Made by a program: the position numbers and the translations under genes. Below, in pieces: positions 32,989 to 43,023 of a stretch of 48,461 nt of DNA; position 1 is the first letter of the stretch, and each line of letters starts with the position of its first letter. Under the pieces are notes generated by a model. It was given only the letters and a program-made list of their open reading frames with translations. It searched no databases and had not been told where the DNA came from. Source of the stretch: Fibrobacter sp. Lineage in GTDB: Bacteria; Fibrobacterota; Fibrobacteria; Fibrobacterales; Fibrobacteraceae. Location of the stretch: NCBI GenBank assembly GCA_024398935.1, contig JAKSIH010000021.1:1-48461 (forward strand), in the 5' to 3' direction.

Positions 32989-35763
32989 TTAATCCTTCAC
33001 GCAGATGGCCTGAACTGCGGGGTACACATCCTTAGGACACTCGATAATGCGGCGGACCTTTTCTTCGGAATCGGCGCCTGCATCAGAGTAAGCGTACTCG
33101 TAACAATACTGAGTTCCGCTATTCTTTTCGGTGCTGGTCCAAAGGATAGAATAAATGTGTGTATTACTGCGGGGACATCCTGAAACACTCAAGTTAAAGC
33201 GATCTGCATAAGGGCTGTCATTTCTCAGAGAATCCAGATTGGTGGGATATGCCAGAAAGTCGCCAGTCATAAACTCCAGGGAATCCGGGATGTGGAAACC
33301 CTCTGGGCAGAAAGTCTTGGCAGTTTCCCAATTCACGTAGGAATTTTCATTGTAGTTGTGAATCCAGGGTGTGCCCGTCGAGCCATAGTTTCCTCGACAT
33401 TCATTGGACTTTGTGGAACGAAGTTGCCATGCATTGATAAAATCAGAAAAACTTTCGCTTTCATCCGTAACGAGGTTTTTAGTGAGAAATGTGGACTTAG
33501 AACCTCGTTCGCTATGGATGAACGTTCTAGACTTGTAGAAGTAGGCATCGTATTTCGTTCCCCCTACAGTCACCTTGCTTACGCTTAAAGTGGAATCCTT
33601 ACGCCAGAAAACATAGTCCACACCATCGATAGTCACGCTGTAGTTGCTGTTATCCAGATATTTTCCGCCAGCAAGTTTTTCCTCGGTTATACCCGCAGGT
33701 GGCGTAAAGGGCGAGGAAGCCAAATGGAGTCTGCTCCAACGAGCCCTGGGCACAGCACAACCAAATAGTGTTTTCTGCTCTTCGTCCCAATAGATGGACT
33801 TGCCTGTAATGGTATCACAGGTTCCATACTTTTCAGCATAATTGCGACGGGCAGTTTCCATACCATTCAAGATTTCCCATCCAAAAGTGGATGCGCAGGC
33901 ATAGTAAACATCGCCATACTTTTTTTCCACACCAAAAAGACTGTCCACACAGATGAATCCGTCCTTTACCGGTTCTGTGATTACGCTATCCGGAGCCTTG
34001 ATCCAATAATTTTCGGAACAGAGATAATAATCATCCCCATACTTTTTTAAAAGGCCGTAATGATTCTGATCGCAAGCATCCTGATTCAGGATGGGCGGAA
34101 TCTGCTCTTCCTTGGAAAGCTTTTTCCAACTGCCCGCGCAAAATGTGCTGCTGGTACAGGGAGCCTCGCAAATAAAATACACACTATCGGCTAGAACCAC
34201 TTTTTTATTTTCTGTACGGTCACAATCACCTCCGTAGAACTCGCCTCCAGAAATTTCTGACCAGGCATAGCCATAATCTGCGGAAACACATTTCCAGTAG
34301 CGACCGTCAAACTGAGCCTTCTCAAGCCATGTCTTGCATTCTTTTAACGAATCTTCTACTGCGGAAATTTCACGCCAACTTCCGCGATTACACTTCATGA
34401 GGGTTCCATCGCTCAATGTGAAAGTTTTTCCCTCGGCCTCCTTTATGGAATCGCAGGTACCTAGTTCCCAGAGGGCTCTTGCTTCCACCACATTCTGAAG
34501 CATTGACGCGCTGAGCGTATCTGGATCTACTTCGAATTTGGTCCAGTCATACTCTCCCCAGCGTACTTCAGTGCAACTATACAACGTGTCGTTCCACATG
34601 CGAAAGCGATTGTAGGGTACATAGATATTACAAGCCCCGAACAGGTAAGTCTTAACAATTTCGAAATCCTTCGCTACTTCCCAGGTCATGGTCTCACGAC
34701 TACAGATATAATGAACGTCTCGGTAGATCTTGACGGTATCGACGCCACTCCTAAAGCATATTCCCAAGGTATCTTCTAGGGGCATCACCTTACGCCAGTG
34801 GGAAAACTCCGATGATACCGCACAATCTTTGTTGTAAACAAAACGAGTCCCATAAAAGGCGCTCTTTTTTTCTGTAACTTCCTCTATAGGCAATTCAGTG
34901 TGTTGATAAGAACCAGGTTTATTCAGTTTCATTCCTAAACTTCCAGTAATGAAGCTAAACCCGTCAAATATGTAAGATCCATCTCGGGATCTATCAGCGT
35001 AGCCTCCGTTAGAGGAATAACTGTAGGAACGAAGTAAATCATCTGCCACCCGCAAGGTGACTGTGGAATCAAAAGTGCCGGTCTTGCCAAACTGTTCACG
35101 TAATTCCAGGAAGTCGCTGTAGAATACGGAATCGGATACAAAATGACGGCAGAAGAAGAAGGGGAAATTCAATGCATCCTGATTACTATAATTCACTTCA
35201 AACTTCGGGTTGCTCATTTTCCAGGCAGTAGCCAATTCTACATAGGCCTGCAAATAGGCCTCTTCAAAATTCATCCCCTCGTTTTTCATCAGCTGATTGA
35301 CGCGATCAAAAGCCAAGGCCCCCGACAACGTCTGGAATTTTCCCACGTCCGTTCCCAATTTCATGTACTGGCTGAATTCCATCAGTTTGCCGGACCCCTC
35401 CATCGGGAATCTGGAAATAACCTGCAGATAGGGGCGCTGTAAAAGCAGCTTACTTGTTTTAAAGCCGTAATTCACATCAGCGATGGAACAAGAGCTGGTG
35501 TACTGACTATACGTACATTGATAGGTCAGCCGGTCTTTTCCAGGAATGACCCGAAGGGTGTCCAAAGGTTCAAAGTCATCGCCTAAAATAACAACAAGAA
35601 CATCAATGGGTTTCATATCCCAGATATAGGCAACAGCTCCCTCGGCGGGCAGAGACACTTCGCCGGATTCACTTACGATGACTTCTTCCGAAGAAGAGCC
35701 GTTGTCGCCACAGGCAACCAGCAATAGGAATGATAGCAGGAGAAGTTTTTTCAGCATATTCAT
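32989..35763 (-). CDS. FISUMP-domain lipoprotein, last gene of four-gene paralogue operon
   Basis: Seen: lipoprotein signal LLLVAC; N-terminal domain of about 210 residues shared by all four genes of the operon (pattern DPLDTLRV, then SPY/RPYLQV, later CRHFVSDSVFYSDFLELREQF and LRVADDLL); a central array of Cys-pair modules of the form C-x(10-20)-YYxC-x-W (for example DDYYLCSENYW, DVYYACASTFGW); and a C-terminal FISUMP domain (TIGR02145-type) from about residue 740 with AKTFCPEGFHIPDSLEF and SILWTSTEKNSGTQYCYEY. The function of FISUMP proteins is unknown; they are abundant in Fibrobacter and exported. The frame has a GTG at 35769, but the ATG at 35763 after GAGGTGAAA is the better start. Confidence 0.9.
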   Translation of the reverse strand: MNMLKKLLLLSFLLLVACGDNGSSSEEVIVSESGEVSLPAEGAVAYIWDMKPIDVLVVILGDDFEPLDTLRVIPGKDRLTYQCTYSQYTSSCSIADVNYGFKTSKLLLQRPYLQVISRFPMEGSGKLMEFSQYMKLGTDVGKFQTLSGALAFDRVNQLMKNEGMNFEEAYLQAYVELATAWKMSNPKFEVNYSNQDALNFPFFFCRHFVSDSVFYSDFLELREQFGKTGTFDSTVTLRVADDLLRSYSYSSNGGYADRSRDGSYIFDGFSFITGSLGMKLNKPGSYQHTELPIEEVTEKKSAFYGTRFVYNKDCAVSSEFSHWRKVMPLEDTLGICFRSGVDTVKIYRDVHYICSRETMTWEVAKDFEIVKTYLFGACNIYVPYNRFRMWNDTLYSCTEVRWGEYDWTKFEVDPDTLSASMLQNVVEARALWELGTCDSIKEAEGKTFTLSDGTLMKCNRGSWREISAVEDSLKECKTWLEKAQFDGRYWKCVSADYGYAWSEISGGEFYGGDCDRTENKKVVLADSVYFICEAPCTSSTFCAGSWKKLSKEEQIPPILNQDACDQNHYGLLKKYGDDYYLCSENYWIKAPDSVITEPVKDGFICVDSLFGVEKKYGDVYYACASTFGWEILNGMETARRNYAEKYGTCDTITGKSIYWDEEQKTLFGCAVPRARWSRLHLASSPFTPPAGITEEKLAGGKYLDNSNYSVTIDGVDYVFWRKDSTLSVSKVTVGGTKYDAYFYKSRTFIHSERGSKSTFLTKNLVTDESESFSDFINAWQLRSTKSNECRGNYGSTGTPWIHNYNENSYVNWETAKTFCPEGFHIPDSLEFMTGDFLAYPTNLDSLRNDSPYADRFNLSVSGCPRSNTHIYSILWTSTEKNSGTQYCYEYAYSDAGADSEEKVRRIIECPKDVYPAVQAICVKD

Positions 35764-35778
35764 TTTCACCTCACTGCC

Positions 35779-38508
35779 TTACTGATTCTGAACGCAGATA
35801 ACCTGCACCATGGGGAACAAATCCTTGGGACACTCTATGATTTGACTTGCCACCTGTTCAAAGACGGTCCCCTTCTTTTCGCCATATTCATAGCACAGCT
35901 GGGTGCCCTCATCCTTTTCTTCGCTGGTCCAGAAAATATCGTAGTACCTAATAACGGAGGTAGAGGAGCAATACACATTTGGCCGATTATAGCAACCATC
36001 TACTTCATACCACACTTCAATGGGGCTGTCATTTCGAAGATTCGGATTGATGGTTTCATACCGCAGAAAACCGGGCGTCATAAATTCTTCAGGAGCGGGA
36101 ATGTGGAAACCTGCCGGGCAGAAATCCTTGGCCTTTTCCCAATTGGTATAGGACGTGCTGGAAGAATTCACGAACCTAACATAATTTACTTTTCTAAATC
36201 CAGAATCATTGGCTACAATATCCGAAATCTTTTTTGTCCAATCTTCCCGGAATGTTTCATAGCTTTCGCTTCCATCGCCCACTTGATTTATGTTAGTGAT
36301 GTTCGTACCTATTGGTGCGTGAAGGAAAAGACGACCATTGTAGTAATAAGTTTCATACCAGACCCCATCGATTTCCATACGGTCCAATACCAGTTTGGAA
36401 TTGTTGTAAACCAGGAATTCATAGTTGGCATTTTCGTTCCCAAATGCATAGCCATTCACACCTGTGAATTTGCCGGAGGTTACATCTTCCGACTTGATAT
36501 TTTCGGGAAGACCATAGAGAGAATCAAAGGAGTAGTTCACCCAAAGATATTCACCGTTATAATTTTTACCACAGCCCAAATAAGATCCAAGATTTTCATC
36601 CCACTTCATGGACATTCCAATCATGGATGTACAGGGGCCGTACTTGTCCCGATAGGTAAAAGCGACAACCGATGCACTATCTGCAAGGCTCCACTTATAA
36701 TTGTTCCTACAGATATAATAGACGCCACCAGACTTATGATCCTTATTGAAAAGGCTATCCTGACAAATATATCCATCCTTTACCGGCGCTGTAATCAAGC
36801 TATCTGGCGCCACATTCCAGCGGGTTCCATCACAGAGATAATAAACGTCGTCGTATTTTTTCAGCAAGTTCGCTTGTTTGTATCCACACACATCATTGTT
36901 CCAGACCGGAGGAATGGAATCCACCCCTGTTACGAGAAACCACTTTCCCCTATCGCAACTGTCGCAGCGGGCATCGCAACGGAAATAAGCGTCGTCCTTC
37001 AAGACAAACTGATTGTGAACGGAAGTATCGCATTTCACACCCTCGTAATCCAGGAGCGTCACTTCCTGCAGGGTTCCATCACGCATACACTTAAAATAGC
37101 GGCCATCGGGAACCTGCCCTATTTTTTCATGCTGTTCACTGTTGCAATTCGGCATCCAGTAGTATTCATAGGGAATCAACGTCCAGCGATTGCTCTGACA
37201 GCGGACGAAAATGCTATCGTTCAGTATTTCCTTTTTACCGTTGTTAATCCCCGTGGTGCGGCAAGTTCCAAATTTCTCGTTAGCCAAGCCATCCACTTCG
37301 GCGGCGTAGCTGGAATCTGCAGGATCCAGCTTGATTTCGTAGGGATGCCAGCCATAGGTTTCTTCCAGAGAGCAACGGAAAACCGAGTCCTTGTATATGC
37401 GGACCATTCCCAAGGAGCTTCCATTGCGCCAGCAATCTCCGAATGCATAATCCAGAACCACGTCAGCATCTTCCCGCAGTCGCCAGGCAGAAGAATCCCT
37501 ATCGCAGGAATAGAACTTCCCGTTATGCTTTTGCATTTCTTTTTTTTCCCTGGTGCAAATGCCCAGGGTGTCTTCCAAAGGTTCTACAAAACGCCAGAAG
37601 TAGTTCACGTAATGGCGGGCATCCACATAACTGTCATAGACAAAGTTATGGCCATAATAGGCGCTTTGCTTACTCGCCACCGTTTTGATGGTTCCCTCTT
37701 TCTGACTGGCATCCGTAAGGCCATAAGCGCTATAGACAAGACTAAAATTTAGATAGCTAACACACCCAGGTAAATCCAAGAAAAGTCCCGTATTGGGGCT
37801 AAACTTCACGTAAGGCAATGCTTCATCGGCAAAACGGTACCTGACCACTTCATCCATTCCATGCCGCTCCCGGAATCGTTCCGCTATATCCAAATAGTCA
37901 CTAAAGAATACAGAATCATTTACAAAGCATCTGGCAAAGATATAGAGGGGGAACCAACTTTGGGTATGGGCAAAGATATCTTCGAGATCATTCTTCTTGC
38001 CACCAAATTCAGAAGTCAATTCCTGAATGGCAATCTCCCTTGCCTCGTTGAGCGAGAAGCCATCCTTCTTCACCAGGTCCGTCATGCGGTCAAAGGCGAT
38101 AGATTGGGGAAGAGTCTGGTATTCACCCCACTGCCGAGCCACATTGGCATATTGCGGGAATTCCTGTTTCCTGCTAGAATCAGCAGAAACCAAGATACTG
38201 ACAATCTTCACGTAGGGAGACTCCAGGTCCATCATGTCGGTAGAAAAACGCCCATTATTATTTTCCAGTTGAATCCTGATGGTATCCACAGGATCCAAAT
38301 CATAATTTAGCGGAATCACAAGTACAGACTCCGGCTTAAAACAGGAAGAATATGCTACAGTTCCTGCAATCTTTGCGGGAGAAAACTTTTTGTTATCCTC
38401 GTCATAACGGCCTACAAGAGTTTCTCCACTTACATCATCGCCGCAAGCACTAAAGAATAAAAGTAGCACCAAAAGAATCGCAAATAAACCAAAGAACTTT
38501 CTAACCAT
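35779..38508 (-). CDS. FISUMP-domain lipoprotein, third gene of the operon
   Basis: Paralogue of its neighbours with the same three-part plan: signal with FSAC lipobox, shared N-terminal domain (NYDLDPVDTIRI, SPYVKIVS, CFVNDSVFFSDYLDIAERF), Cys-pair modules through the middle (YYLCDGTRW, VYYICRNNYKW, DAYFRCDARCDSCDRGKW), and a FISUMP domain from about residue 730 (AKDFCPAGFHIPAPEEF, DIFWTSEEKDEGTQLCYEY, ending CPKDLFPMVQVICVQ). Cys residues occur in pairs consistent with many disulfides, which fits a surface-exposed protein. It starts 6 bp after the stop of the upstream paralogue. Cell adhesion or substrate interaction is plausible but unproven. Confidence 0.9.
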   Translation of the reverse strand: MVRKFFGLFAILLVLLLFFSACGDDVSGETLVGRYDEDNKKFSPAKIAGTVAYSSCFKPESVLVIPLNYDLDPVDTIRIQLENNNGRFSTDMMDLESPYVKIVSILVSADSSRKQEFPQYANVARQWGEYQTLPQSIAFDRMTDLVKKDGFSLNEAREIAIQELTSEFGGKKNDLEDIFAHTQSWFPLYIFARCFVNDSVFFSDYLDIAERFRERHGMDEVVRYRFADEALPYVKFSPNTGLFLDLPGCVSYLNFSLVYSAYGLTDASQKEGTIKTVASKQSAYYGHNFVYDSYVDARHYVNYFWRFVEPLEDTLGICTREKKEMQKHNGKFYSCDRDSSAWRLREDADVVLDYAFGDCWRNGSSLGMVRIYKDSVFRCSLEETYGWHPYEIKLDPADSSYAAEVDGLANEKFGTCRTTGINNGKKEILNDSIFVRCQSNRWTLIPYEYYWMPNCNSEQHEKIGQVPDGRYFKCMRDGTLQEVTLLDYEGVKCDTSVHNQFVLKDDAYFRCDARCDSCDRGKWFLVTGVDSIPPVWNNDVCGYKQANLLKKYDDVYYLCDGTRWNVAPDSLITAPVKDGYICQDSLFNKDHKSGGVYYICRNNYKWSLADSASVVAFTYRDKYGPCTSMIGMSMKWDENLGSYLGCGKNYNGEYLWVNYSFDSLYGLPENIKSEDVTSGKFTGVNGYAFGNENANYEFLVYNNSKLVLDRMEIDGVWYETYYYNGRLFLHAPIGTNITNINQVGDGSESYETFREDWTKKISDIVANDSGFRKVNYVRFVNSSSTSYTNWEKAKDFCPAGFHIPAPEEFMTPGFLRYETINPNLRNDSPIEVWYEVDGCYNRPNVYCSSTSVIRYYDIFWTSEEKDEGTQLCYEYGEKKGTVFEQVASQIIECPKDLFPMVQVICVQNQ

Positions 38509-38514
38509 AAACAG

Positions 38515-41265
38515 CTAATTCCTGATACACATGGCCTGTACCAAGGGATACAGATCCTTAGGACATTCAAAAGTTATTCCGCGAAAAGAATTGTAGGAGT
38601 ACTCCACACAATACTGGGTCTCTTCATCCTTCGCTGTACTGGTCCAGAAAATGGTTCGTACATTGCTAACGCTCTTCCCGCCCCAGGTCATGTGAATCCT
38701 TAAGGGCGAATCCCCCCGAAGGAACACGCTGCTGGTCATCACGTAATAATTGGCGTTGGTCGCCCATTCCGTTGTATCCGGGATGTGGTAACCTTTTGGG
38801 CAGAACGCAACGGCGCTTTCATAGTCCGTGAAAGTCTGGTCCGTATATCCAACGACTTGAATGCTGTCCAGAGTTCCGTCGGTGGGCTTATCATTATACC
38901 AGAAATGTTGGCATTCCCAATCGTTGAGGAAATCCTCATAGAAACTATTGAAACTTGCGCTCTTGTTGGGAATGGAACTCACCAGAACCGTATCGGAACT
39001 CCGCTTGCTATGGATGAAGATGGTGGTATCCGTGGACCAGGGATCATACTTGTATCCGGCATCATCCAGCGAGCCTTCATAGGCTTTGGTCGCGCGAAGA
39101 TTTTCATACCACTTGTTCTTTAGGACCGTCTGCAGTTCAATGGTAAAATCATCCACTTTCACCTGGTAGATGGAATCGTTGATGAACTTGCCCCCTGCAA
39201 AATACTTGTTGGAGCCTGTAGATCCCGTCGCCATCTTCATGAACTGGACTTCCTTTCCGGTAGAATCCTTGGCGCAGCCATAAAGGGAATTCTCACCTTC
39301 GTTCCAGAGCAGGGAGGTACCTGCAATGCCCTTGTTGCAATAATCCTTGTGTTCCTCGGTGTAGAGGTATCTCTCGTATATCTGCTTTGTGGAAGTACTC
39401 CAGGTGTTATCGTAATTGCACTGATAGTACTGGCCATCCACTTCCACAACGGAATACAGATTTTCGGTGTGATCGCAGAAATATCCTGCCTTAACGGGCG
39501 GTTTCAATTCCTTCTCCAGAGAAAGCCGCCAGCCAGATCCTCCACAGGTATAATACTGATCGTCATACTTTAAAATCTGGTTCCAGTTTGCAGAGCTGCT
39601 TGCAAAGCAGGGCTTTTTATCAAAGGTGGGCGGCACCTTATTCTTTTCATTAATGTATTCAAAGGTCTTGCCGTTACACCAGAAATAGACACTGTCACGA
39701 ACATAAACTTCCGCAACCCTAGCTTGGTCGCAGACCTCATCGTAATACTCCCAGGGGGCGACAGATTCCCAGTAGTCCCCTCTGCAGATCAGATGCATGC
39801 TGGCTGCGGAATCCGTAGGGGGAACAACTCCTTTTTTACCAACGCTGCTGGAATCACAAACGCCTATATGATAATCAACGCGGCTGATTTCTTTCCAGGC
39901 CTGGTCATCGCAGTAATAATATTTTGAACCCAGCTGAACTCTTTCACCGGCGCGCTTTAGCGTGCAGTTTCCAACCTCTACGGCAGCCTCTGCATCCGCG
40001 TAGGCTTCCTTCGTGCTGAGCCATCCGCTTAGCCAGCTACTTGGGCCATAGACACCAGAAATCACTTCTGACTTACGGCCCCAGAGATAGCCACTAAAAC
40101 CATACTGAGAGCCTCCCCAGGTACACATATACAGAGTGTCGTTCACATAGCGCAAAGTTCTTTCATGAACATCCACATTGCACTTTCCGTAGATTTCTTC
40201 TACGCGATTATTTTCCACAAGGTAATTGTACAAGGAAGGATTATCAAATTCTTCCCACAAGGATCCCAACATGCTGCATCTGTAAAGTTTCCCCTCATAG
40301 ATGGCTTCCCGATTACCGGTACATAAACCCATAACCTTTTCCATGTCCGTTAACAGGCGCCAATATCTACCATAAGCCTGTTCCCAGCAGCCCACCGGTT
40401 CACCTGCATAAATACTGGAAGCATCCCGAATGGTGTCGATTGCGCCCACCTCACCGCAGGAATCCAGCTGGAAAAATTCCCTCATATACTTGTCGTGGGA
40501 CTGCACGATTTCGCACGCATGCAACCGGCAGTTATTGGTCGCCCCGAGGGTATTTTTAGACAGCTGGAAATCCGCAGCACGAAGCTTTATGGAATCAGGA
40601 ATTTCAATCTTCCTGGTAAAGATATGCTTCAATTCCTCAAAGTCATGACGATAAAGGCTATCAAAATAGGTCGCCCTGCAAAGCAGCCGAAGGGCGTTAT
40701 CCTGCGAATCGCCGTACTTCAGCAGGGTAGAATCAATTTCACTATAGGATTCCCTAATGGCGTCTGCCAGGGGAATATCCTTTTCAGTAATCAAATACCC
40801 CACATGTTCCGATGCCAATGCCTTCGCAAAATTCAATTGAGGCCACTGGTTTCTATAATAGGAATACCCTGTGTTTGCAGAATCCAGGGTTTCCGCCAGA
40901 TCAAGATAGTATTCAAGAGCTACGGAAGTTTTCTGATCTTCACCTTTGCCATTGACCAAAATTTTAACATAGGGAGAGTAGAATTCAGTCGTGTCCGTTT
41001 TCCACATGCTGGAACTGTAATAATCGTCATCCTTCATGGAAATGGTATCTACAGGATTGTACTTCCCATCCAGGCGAACCAGCTTTACTTCTTCAACCAC
41101 AATCCTTGGGGAGGTACGATCCATCTCCACCTTGATAGAGGCTGGAGAATACAGGGTACCCGACTCGCTAACGCGGGCAATCACCTCGCCGGAATCATCG
41201 TCTGCACAGGCCACAAGGAACAACGCGGCGACAAACGCAAATAAACCAAATAACTTCCTAGTCAC
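38515..41265 (-). CDS. FISUMP-domain lipoprotein, second gene of the operon
   Basis: Same architecture: lipobox FLVAC, N-terminal shared domain (KYNPVDTISM, FYSPYVKILV, CRATYFDSLYRHDFEELKHIF), Cys-pair modules (KYYYCDDQAW, QYYTCGGSGW, QYYQCNYDNTW), and C-terminal FISUMP domain with AVAFCPKGYHIPDTTEW and TIFWTSTAKDEETQYCVEYSY. The start is a GTG at 41265 with a strong GGGGAGG site, and it overlaps the end of the upstream gene by 8 bp, so translation is coupled. Sequence divergence from the other copies is large outside the motifs, so these duplications are old or fast evolving. Confidence 0.9.
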   Translation of the reverse strand: MTRKLFGLFAFVAALFLVACADDDSGEVIARVSESGTLYSPASIKVEMDRTSPRIVVEEVKLVRLDGKYNPVDTISMKDDDYYSSSMWKTDTTEFYSPYVKILVNGKGEDQKTSVALEYYLDLAETLDSANTGYSYYRNQWPQLNFAKALASEHVGYLITEKDIPLADAIRESYSEIDSTLLKYGDSQDNALRLLCRATYFDSLYRHDFEELKHIFTRKIEIPDSIKLRAADFQLSKNTLGATNNCRLHACEIVQSHDKYMREFFQLDSCGEVGAIDTIRDASSIYAGEPVGCWEQAYGRYWRLLTDMEKVMGLCTGNREAIYEGKLYRCSMLGSLWEEFDNPSLYNYLVENNRVEEIYGKCNVDVHERTLRYVNDTLYMCTWGGSQYGFSGYLWGRKSEVISGVYGPSSWLSGWLSTKEAYADAEAAVEVGNCTLKRAGERVQLGSKYYYCDDQAWKEISRVDYHIGVCDSSSVGKKGVVPPTDSAASMHLICRGDYWESVAPWEYYDEVCDQARVAEVYVRDSVYFWCNGKTFEYINEKNKVPPTFDKKPCFASSSANWNQILKYDDQYYTCGGSGWRLSLEKELKPPVKAGYFCDHTENLYSVVEVDGQYYQCNYDNTWSTSTKQIYERYLYTEEHKDYCNKGIAGTSLLWNEGENSLYGCAKDSTGKEVQFMKMATGSTGSNKYFAGGKFINDSIYQVKVDDFTIELQTVLKNKWYENLRATKAYEGSLDDAGYKYDPWSTDTTIFIHSKRSSDTVLVSSIPNKSASFNSFYEDFLNDWECQHFWYNDKPTDGTLDSIQVVGYTDQTFTDYESAVAFCPKGYHIPDTTEWATNANYYVMTSSVFLRGDSPLRIHMTWGGKSVSNVRTIFWTSTAKDEETQYCVEYSYNSFRGITFECPKDLYPLVQAMCIRN

Positions 41266-42856
41266 GCACTACCTCCCCACCCGATTTTGATGGCAACCAT
41301 CTATAGACGGTCCTCCGGAATTCGGTTGTGTCACGGCATTCCCAGATAGAATTGGAAAGGTCTTCTGTCAGGGTAATGACTTTGCCAAGACTATCTTCCA
41401 CGCATTCAGATTCATGATAGAAGTCGATCGGCCTCACAGATTTCCATTGGGCACCGGATCCGTCAAAATAGACACTGCATTCATAATAGCCGTCGCAAGC
41501 CTTTTCGCGCACCCCCTTCAAGGTCAAATCGCAGGAGGCAACATCCCTAGCCATGCAGGCATCTCCGAGAGCAGTCGAATCGATATAGTAGTCGTACATT
41601 CCCGCATAAACGGATTCACCAGCCATCAGGCGGTCCATCAGCGTTTCGTCATATTCCCAATAAACCTTCATTCGATCCACATTGCTGTAATGAGTTCTGC
41701 AAACAAACAGGGAATCATGATAATACCGCAATGTACCTGCACCGATTCGGTCCCCGCAACGCTCATACATTTCACTGACACGGGCATCGTAGATATAGCG
41801 GCGGGCATAGACGGAGTCTTCCTCCTTCTCCCACCTGCAGGTACGAGGGTTACAGAAGTACAGTTCATCTCCGTCTATGGCGCTCCAATCAAAATTGTAC
41901 CAGCACATCTTATCCAGCTTTTTTTCCAATTCACTGATAGGTCGCCAGACATGGGCATAGGCGGAAGTCCCTACAGAATACAGGTCACAGACAAGAACTT
42001 CGCCGTAGAACTTACTGCTCTTTTCCTGCACCTTCATGCTATCCCGTTCCGTATAGTCCCCACACTTCACCATGCCATAGGCATAGGACATAAAGTCTAA
42101 CCCATCCTTGTTTTTCTGCTGATGGTTCAGCACATCGTCAGAAGAATAGTTTCTCGTAAGGTAGTCCGAAATATTTTCAAACAAAGCATCTGCAGCCCGG
42201 ACAATTACATCGGACAATTCGACCTTGCCCTCTTTCAGACGGGAGTTCAATTCCTTAAAATTTTTGTAGAAGGCGGAATCCGATTTCTGGAACCTGCAGA
42301 GAACTTCTGTCCAGGAGGAATCCCATTGTTCACCCAGAGCATTGTAGAAATCCTGCTTGGCGTGTTCCTGAGCGGCCTCCACCTGTAACCCCTTTTTCAG
42401 ATAGCCTTCAATACGGCCGGAAAGTAAAGCCTCTTCCCAGTTATTCAAATGAATCCTGTTCAAGGTATCGCAGGTCGTGTGGAAAGAAAGATCCCTAAAG
42501 AACTCAAACTCCATCTTGTTCTTCTCGGAACTTCCCACCACATCCTGAATGATCTTCACGTAGGGGGACGAAAATTTCTTTCTGCCCGTCACAAAGCCCG
42601 TATCGGGATAGAACGCATGCTGAGTCAAAAGAGTGTCCACCGGATTGAAGCTTGAATCCAGGCGAACCACCCTGAAGCCCTTCACATAAAAATGACTGTC
42701 GTAAGATCCGTAAAGGAGCAAGTTCTGGGAAGGCTTGAACGTCCCATATTCGGGATAATCGTCCGAATAACTGCTAACGCTGTCGGAGCACGCCGAAAAC
42801 AGGAAAAATGCTAATAGAAATTCTACAAGGAAAAAGATTCTTTTTGCAAAAAACAC
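41258..42856 (-). CDS. FISUMP-operon lipoprotein lacking the FISUMP domain, first gene
   Basis: Seen: signal and lipobox FLFSAC, the shared N-terminal domain (SFNPVDTLL, FSSPYVKII, VLCRFQKSDSAFYKNFKELNSRL, IVRAADALF) and Cys-pair modules up to the end (DGYYECSVYFDGSGAQW, SIWECRDTTEF), but no FISUMP domain: the protein stops where paralogues continue. A loss, or an ancestral short form, is equally possible. The frame opens at an ATG at 42877, but the GTG at 42856 has GGGGG 7 bp upstream and gives a clean lipoprotein signal, so I prefer it. It has a TTTG-N20-TAATTTTG promoter 32 bp upstream. Confidence 0.85.
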   Translation of the reverse strand: MFFAKRIFFLVEFLLAFFLFSACSDSVSSYSDDYPEYGTFKPSQNLLLYGSYDSHFYVKGFRVVRLDSSFNPVDTLLTQHAFYPDTGFVTGRKKFSSPYVKIIQDVVGSSEKNKMEFEFFRDLSFHTTCDTLNRIHLNNWEEALLSGRIEGYLKKGLQVEAAQEHAKQDFYNALGEQWDSSWTEVLCRFQKSDSAFYKNFKELNSRLKEGKVELSDVIVRAADALFENISDYLTRNYSSDDVLNHQQKNKDGLDFMSYAYGMVKCGDYTERDSMKVQEKSSKFYGEVLVCDLYSVGTSAYAHVWRPISELEKKLDKMCWYNFDWSAIDGDELYFCNPRTCRWEKEEDSVYARRYIYDARVSEMYERCGDRIGAGTLRYYHDSLFVCRTHYSNVDRMKVYWEYDETLMDRLMAGESVYAGMYDYYIDSTALGDACMARDVASCDLTLKGVREKACDGYYECSVYFDGSGAQWKSVRPIDFYHESECVEDSLGKVITLTEDLSNSIWECRDTTEFRRTVYRWLPSKSGGEVVRD

Positions 42857-42887
42857 GATGTAACCCCCAGAACACATTCTCTTGTAA

Positions 42888-42919
42888 CAAAATTATATTT
42901 TTCTGCAGGTAAAGACAAA
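42888..42919 (-). promoter_or_regulatory. TTTG-N20-TAATTTTG promoter of the FISUMP operon
   Basis: TAATTTTG at 42888-42895 and TTTG at 42916-42919, 20 bp apart, on the minus strand; matches both elements and spacing of Bacteroidetes promoters. It is the only good promoter seen for the four-gene operon. Confidence 0.65.
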
Positions 42920-42983
42920 CGCCTAGCTTACGCCAGGCGATGTATCAAAGAAATTTCAGGATGAAATGTCGATTCGCTGGGCT

Positions 42984-43020
42984 GGATCCTTCACTTCGTT
43001 CAGGATGACACACCTGCGGT
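42984..43020. repeat. Dispersed GGATCC...CAGGATGAC element with hairpin after argA
   Basis: A shorter relative of the 32928 element (42984-43009) next to a stem TGACGCACC/GGTGTGTCA (minus strand, one G-U pair) that begins at the argA stop codon. It may act as an argA transcript end, although a T-tract is missing. Confidence 0.5.
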
Positions 43021-43023
43021 GCG

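Noticed and set aside
35842..37752. Open frame antisense to the third FISUMP gene
   Set aside because: The sense strand has paralogous domains shared with three neighbours.
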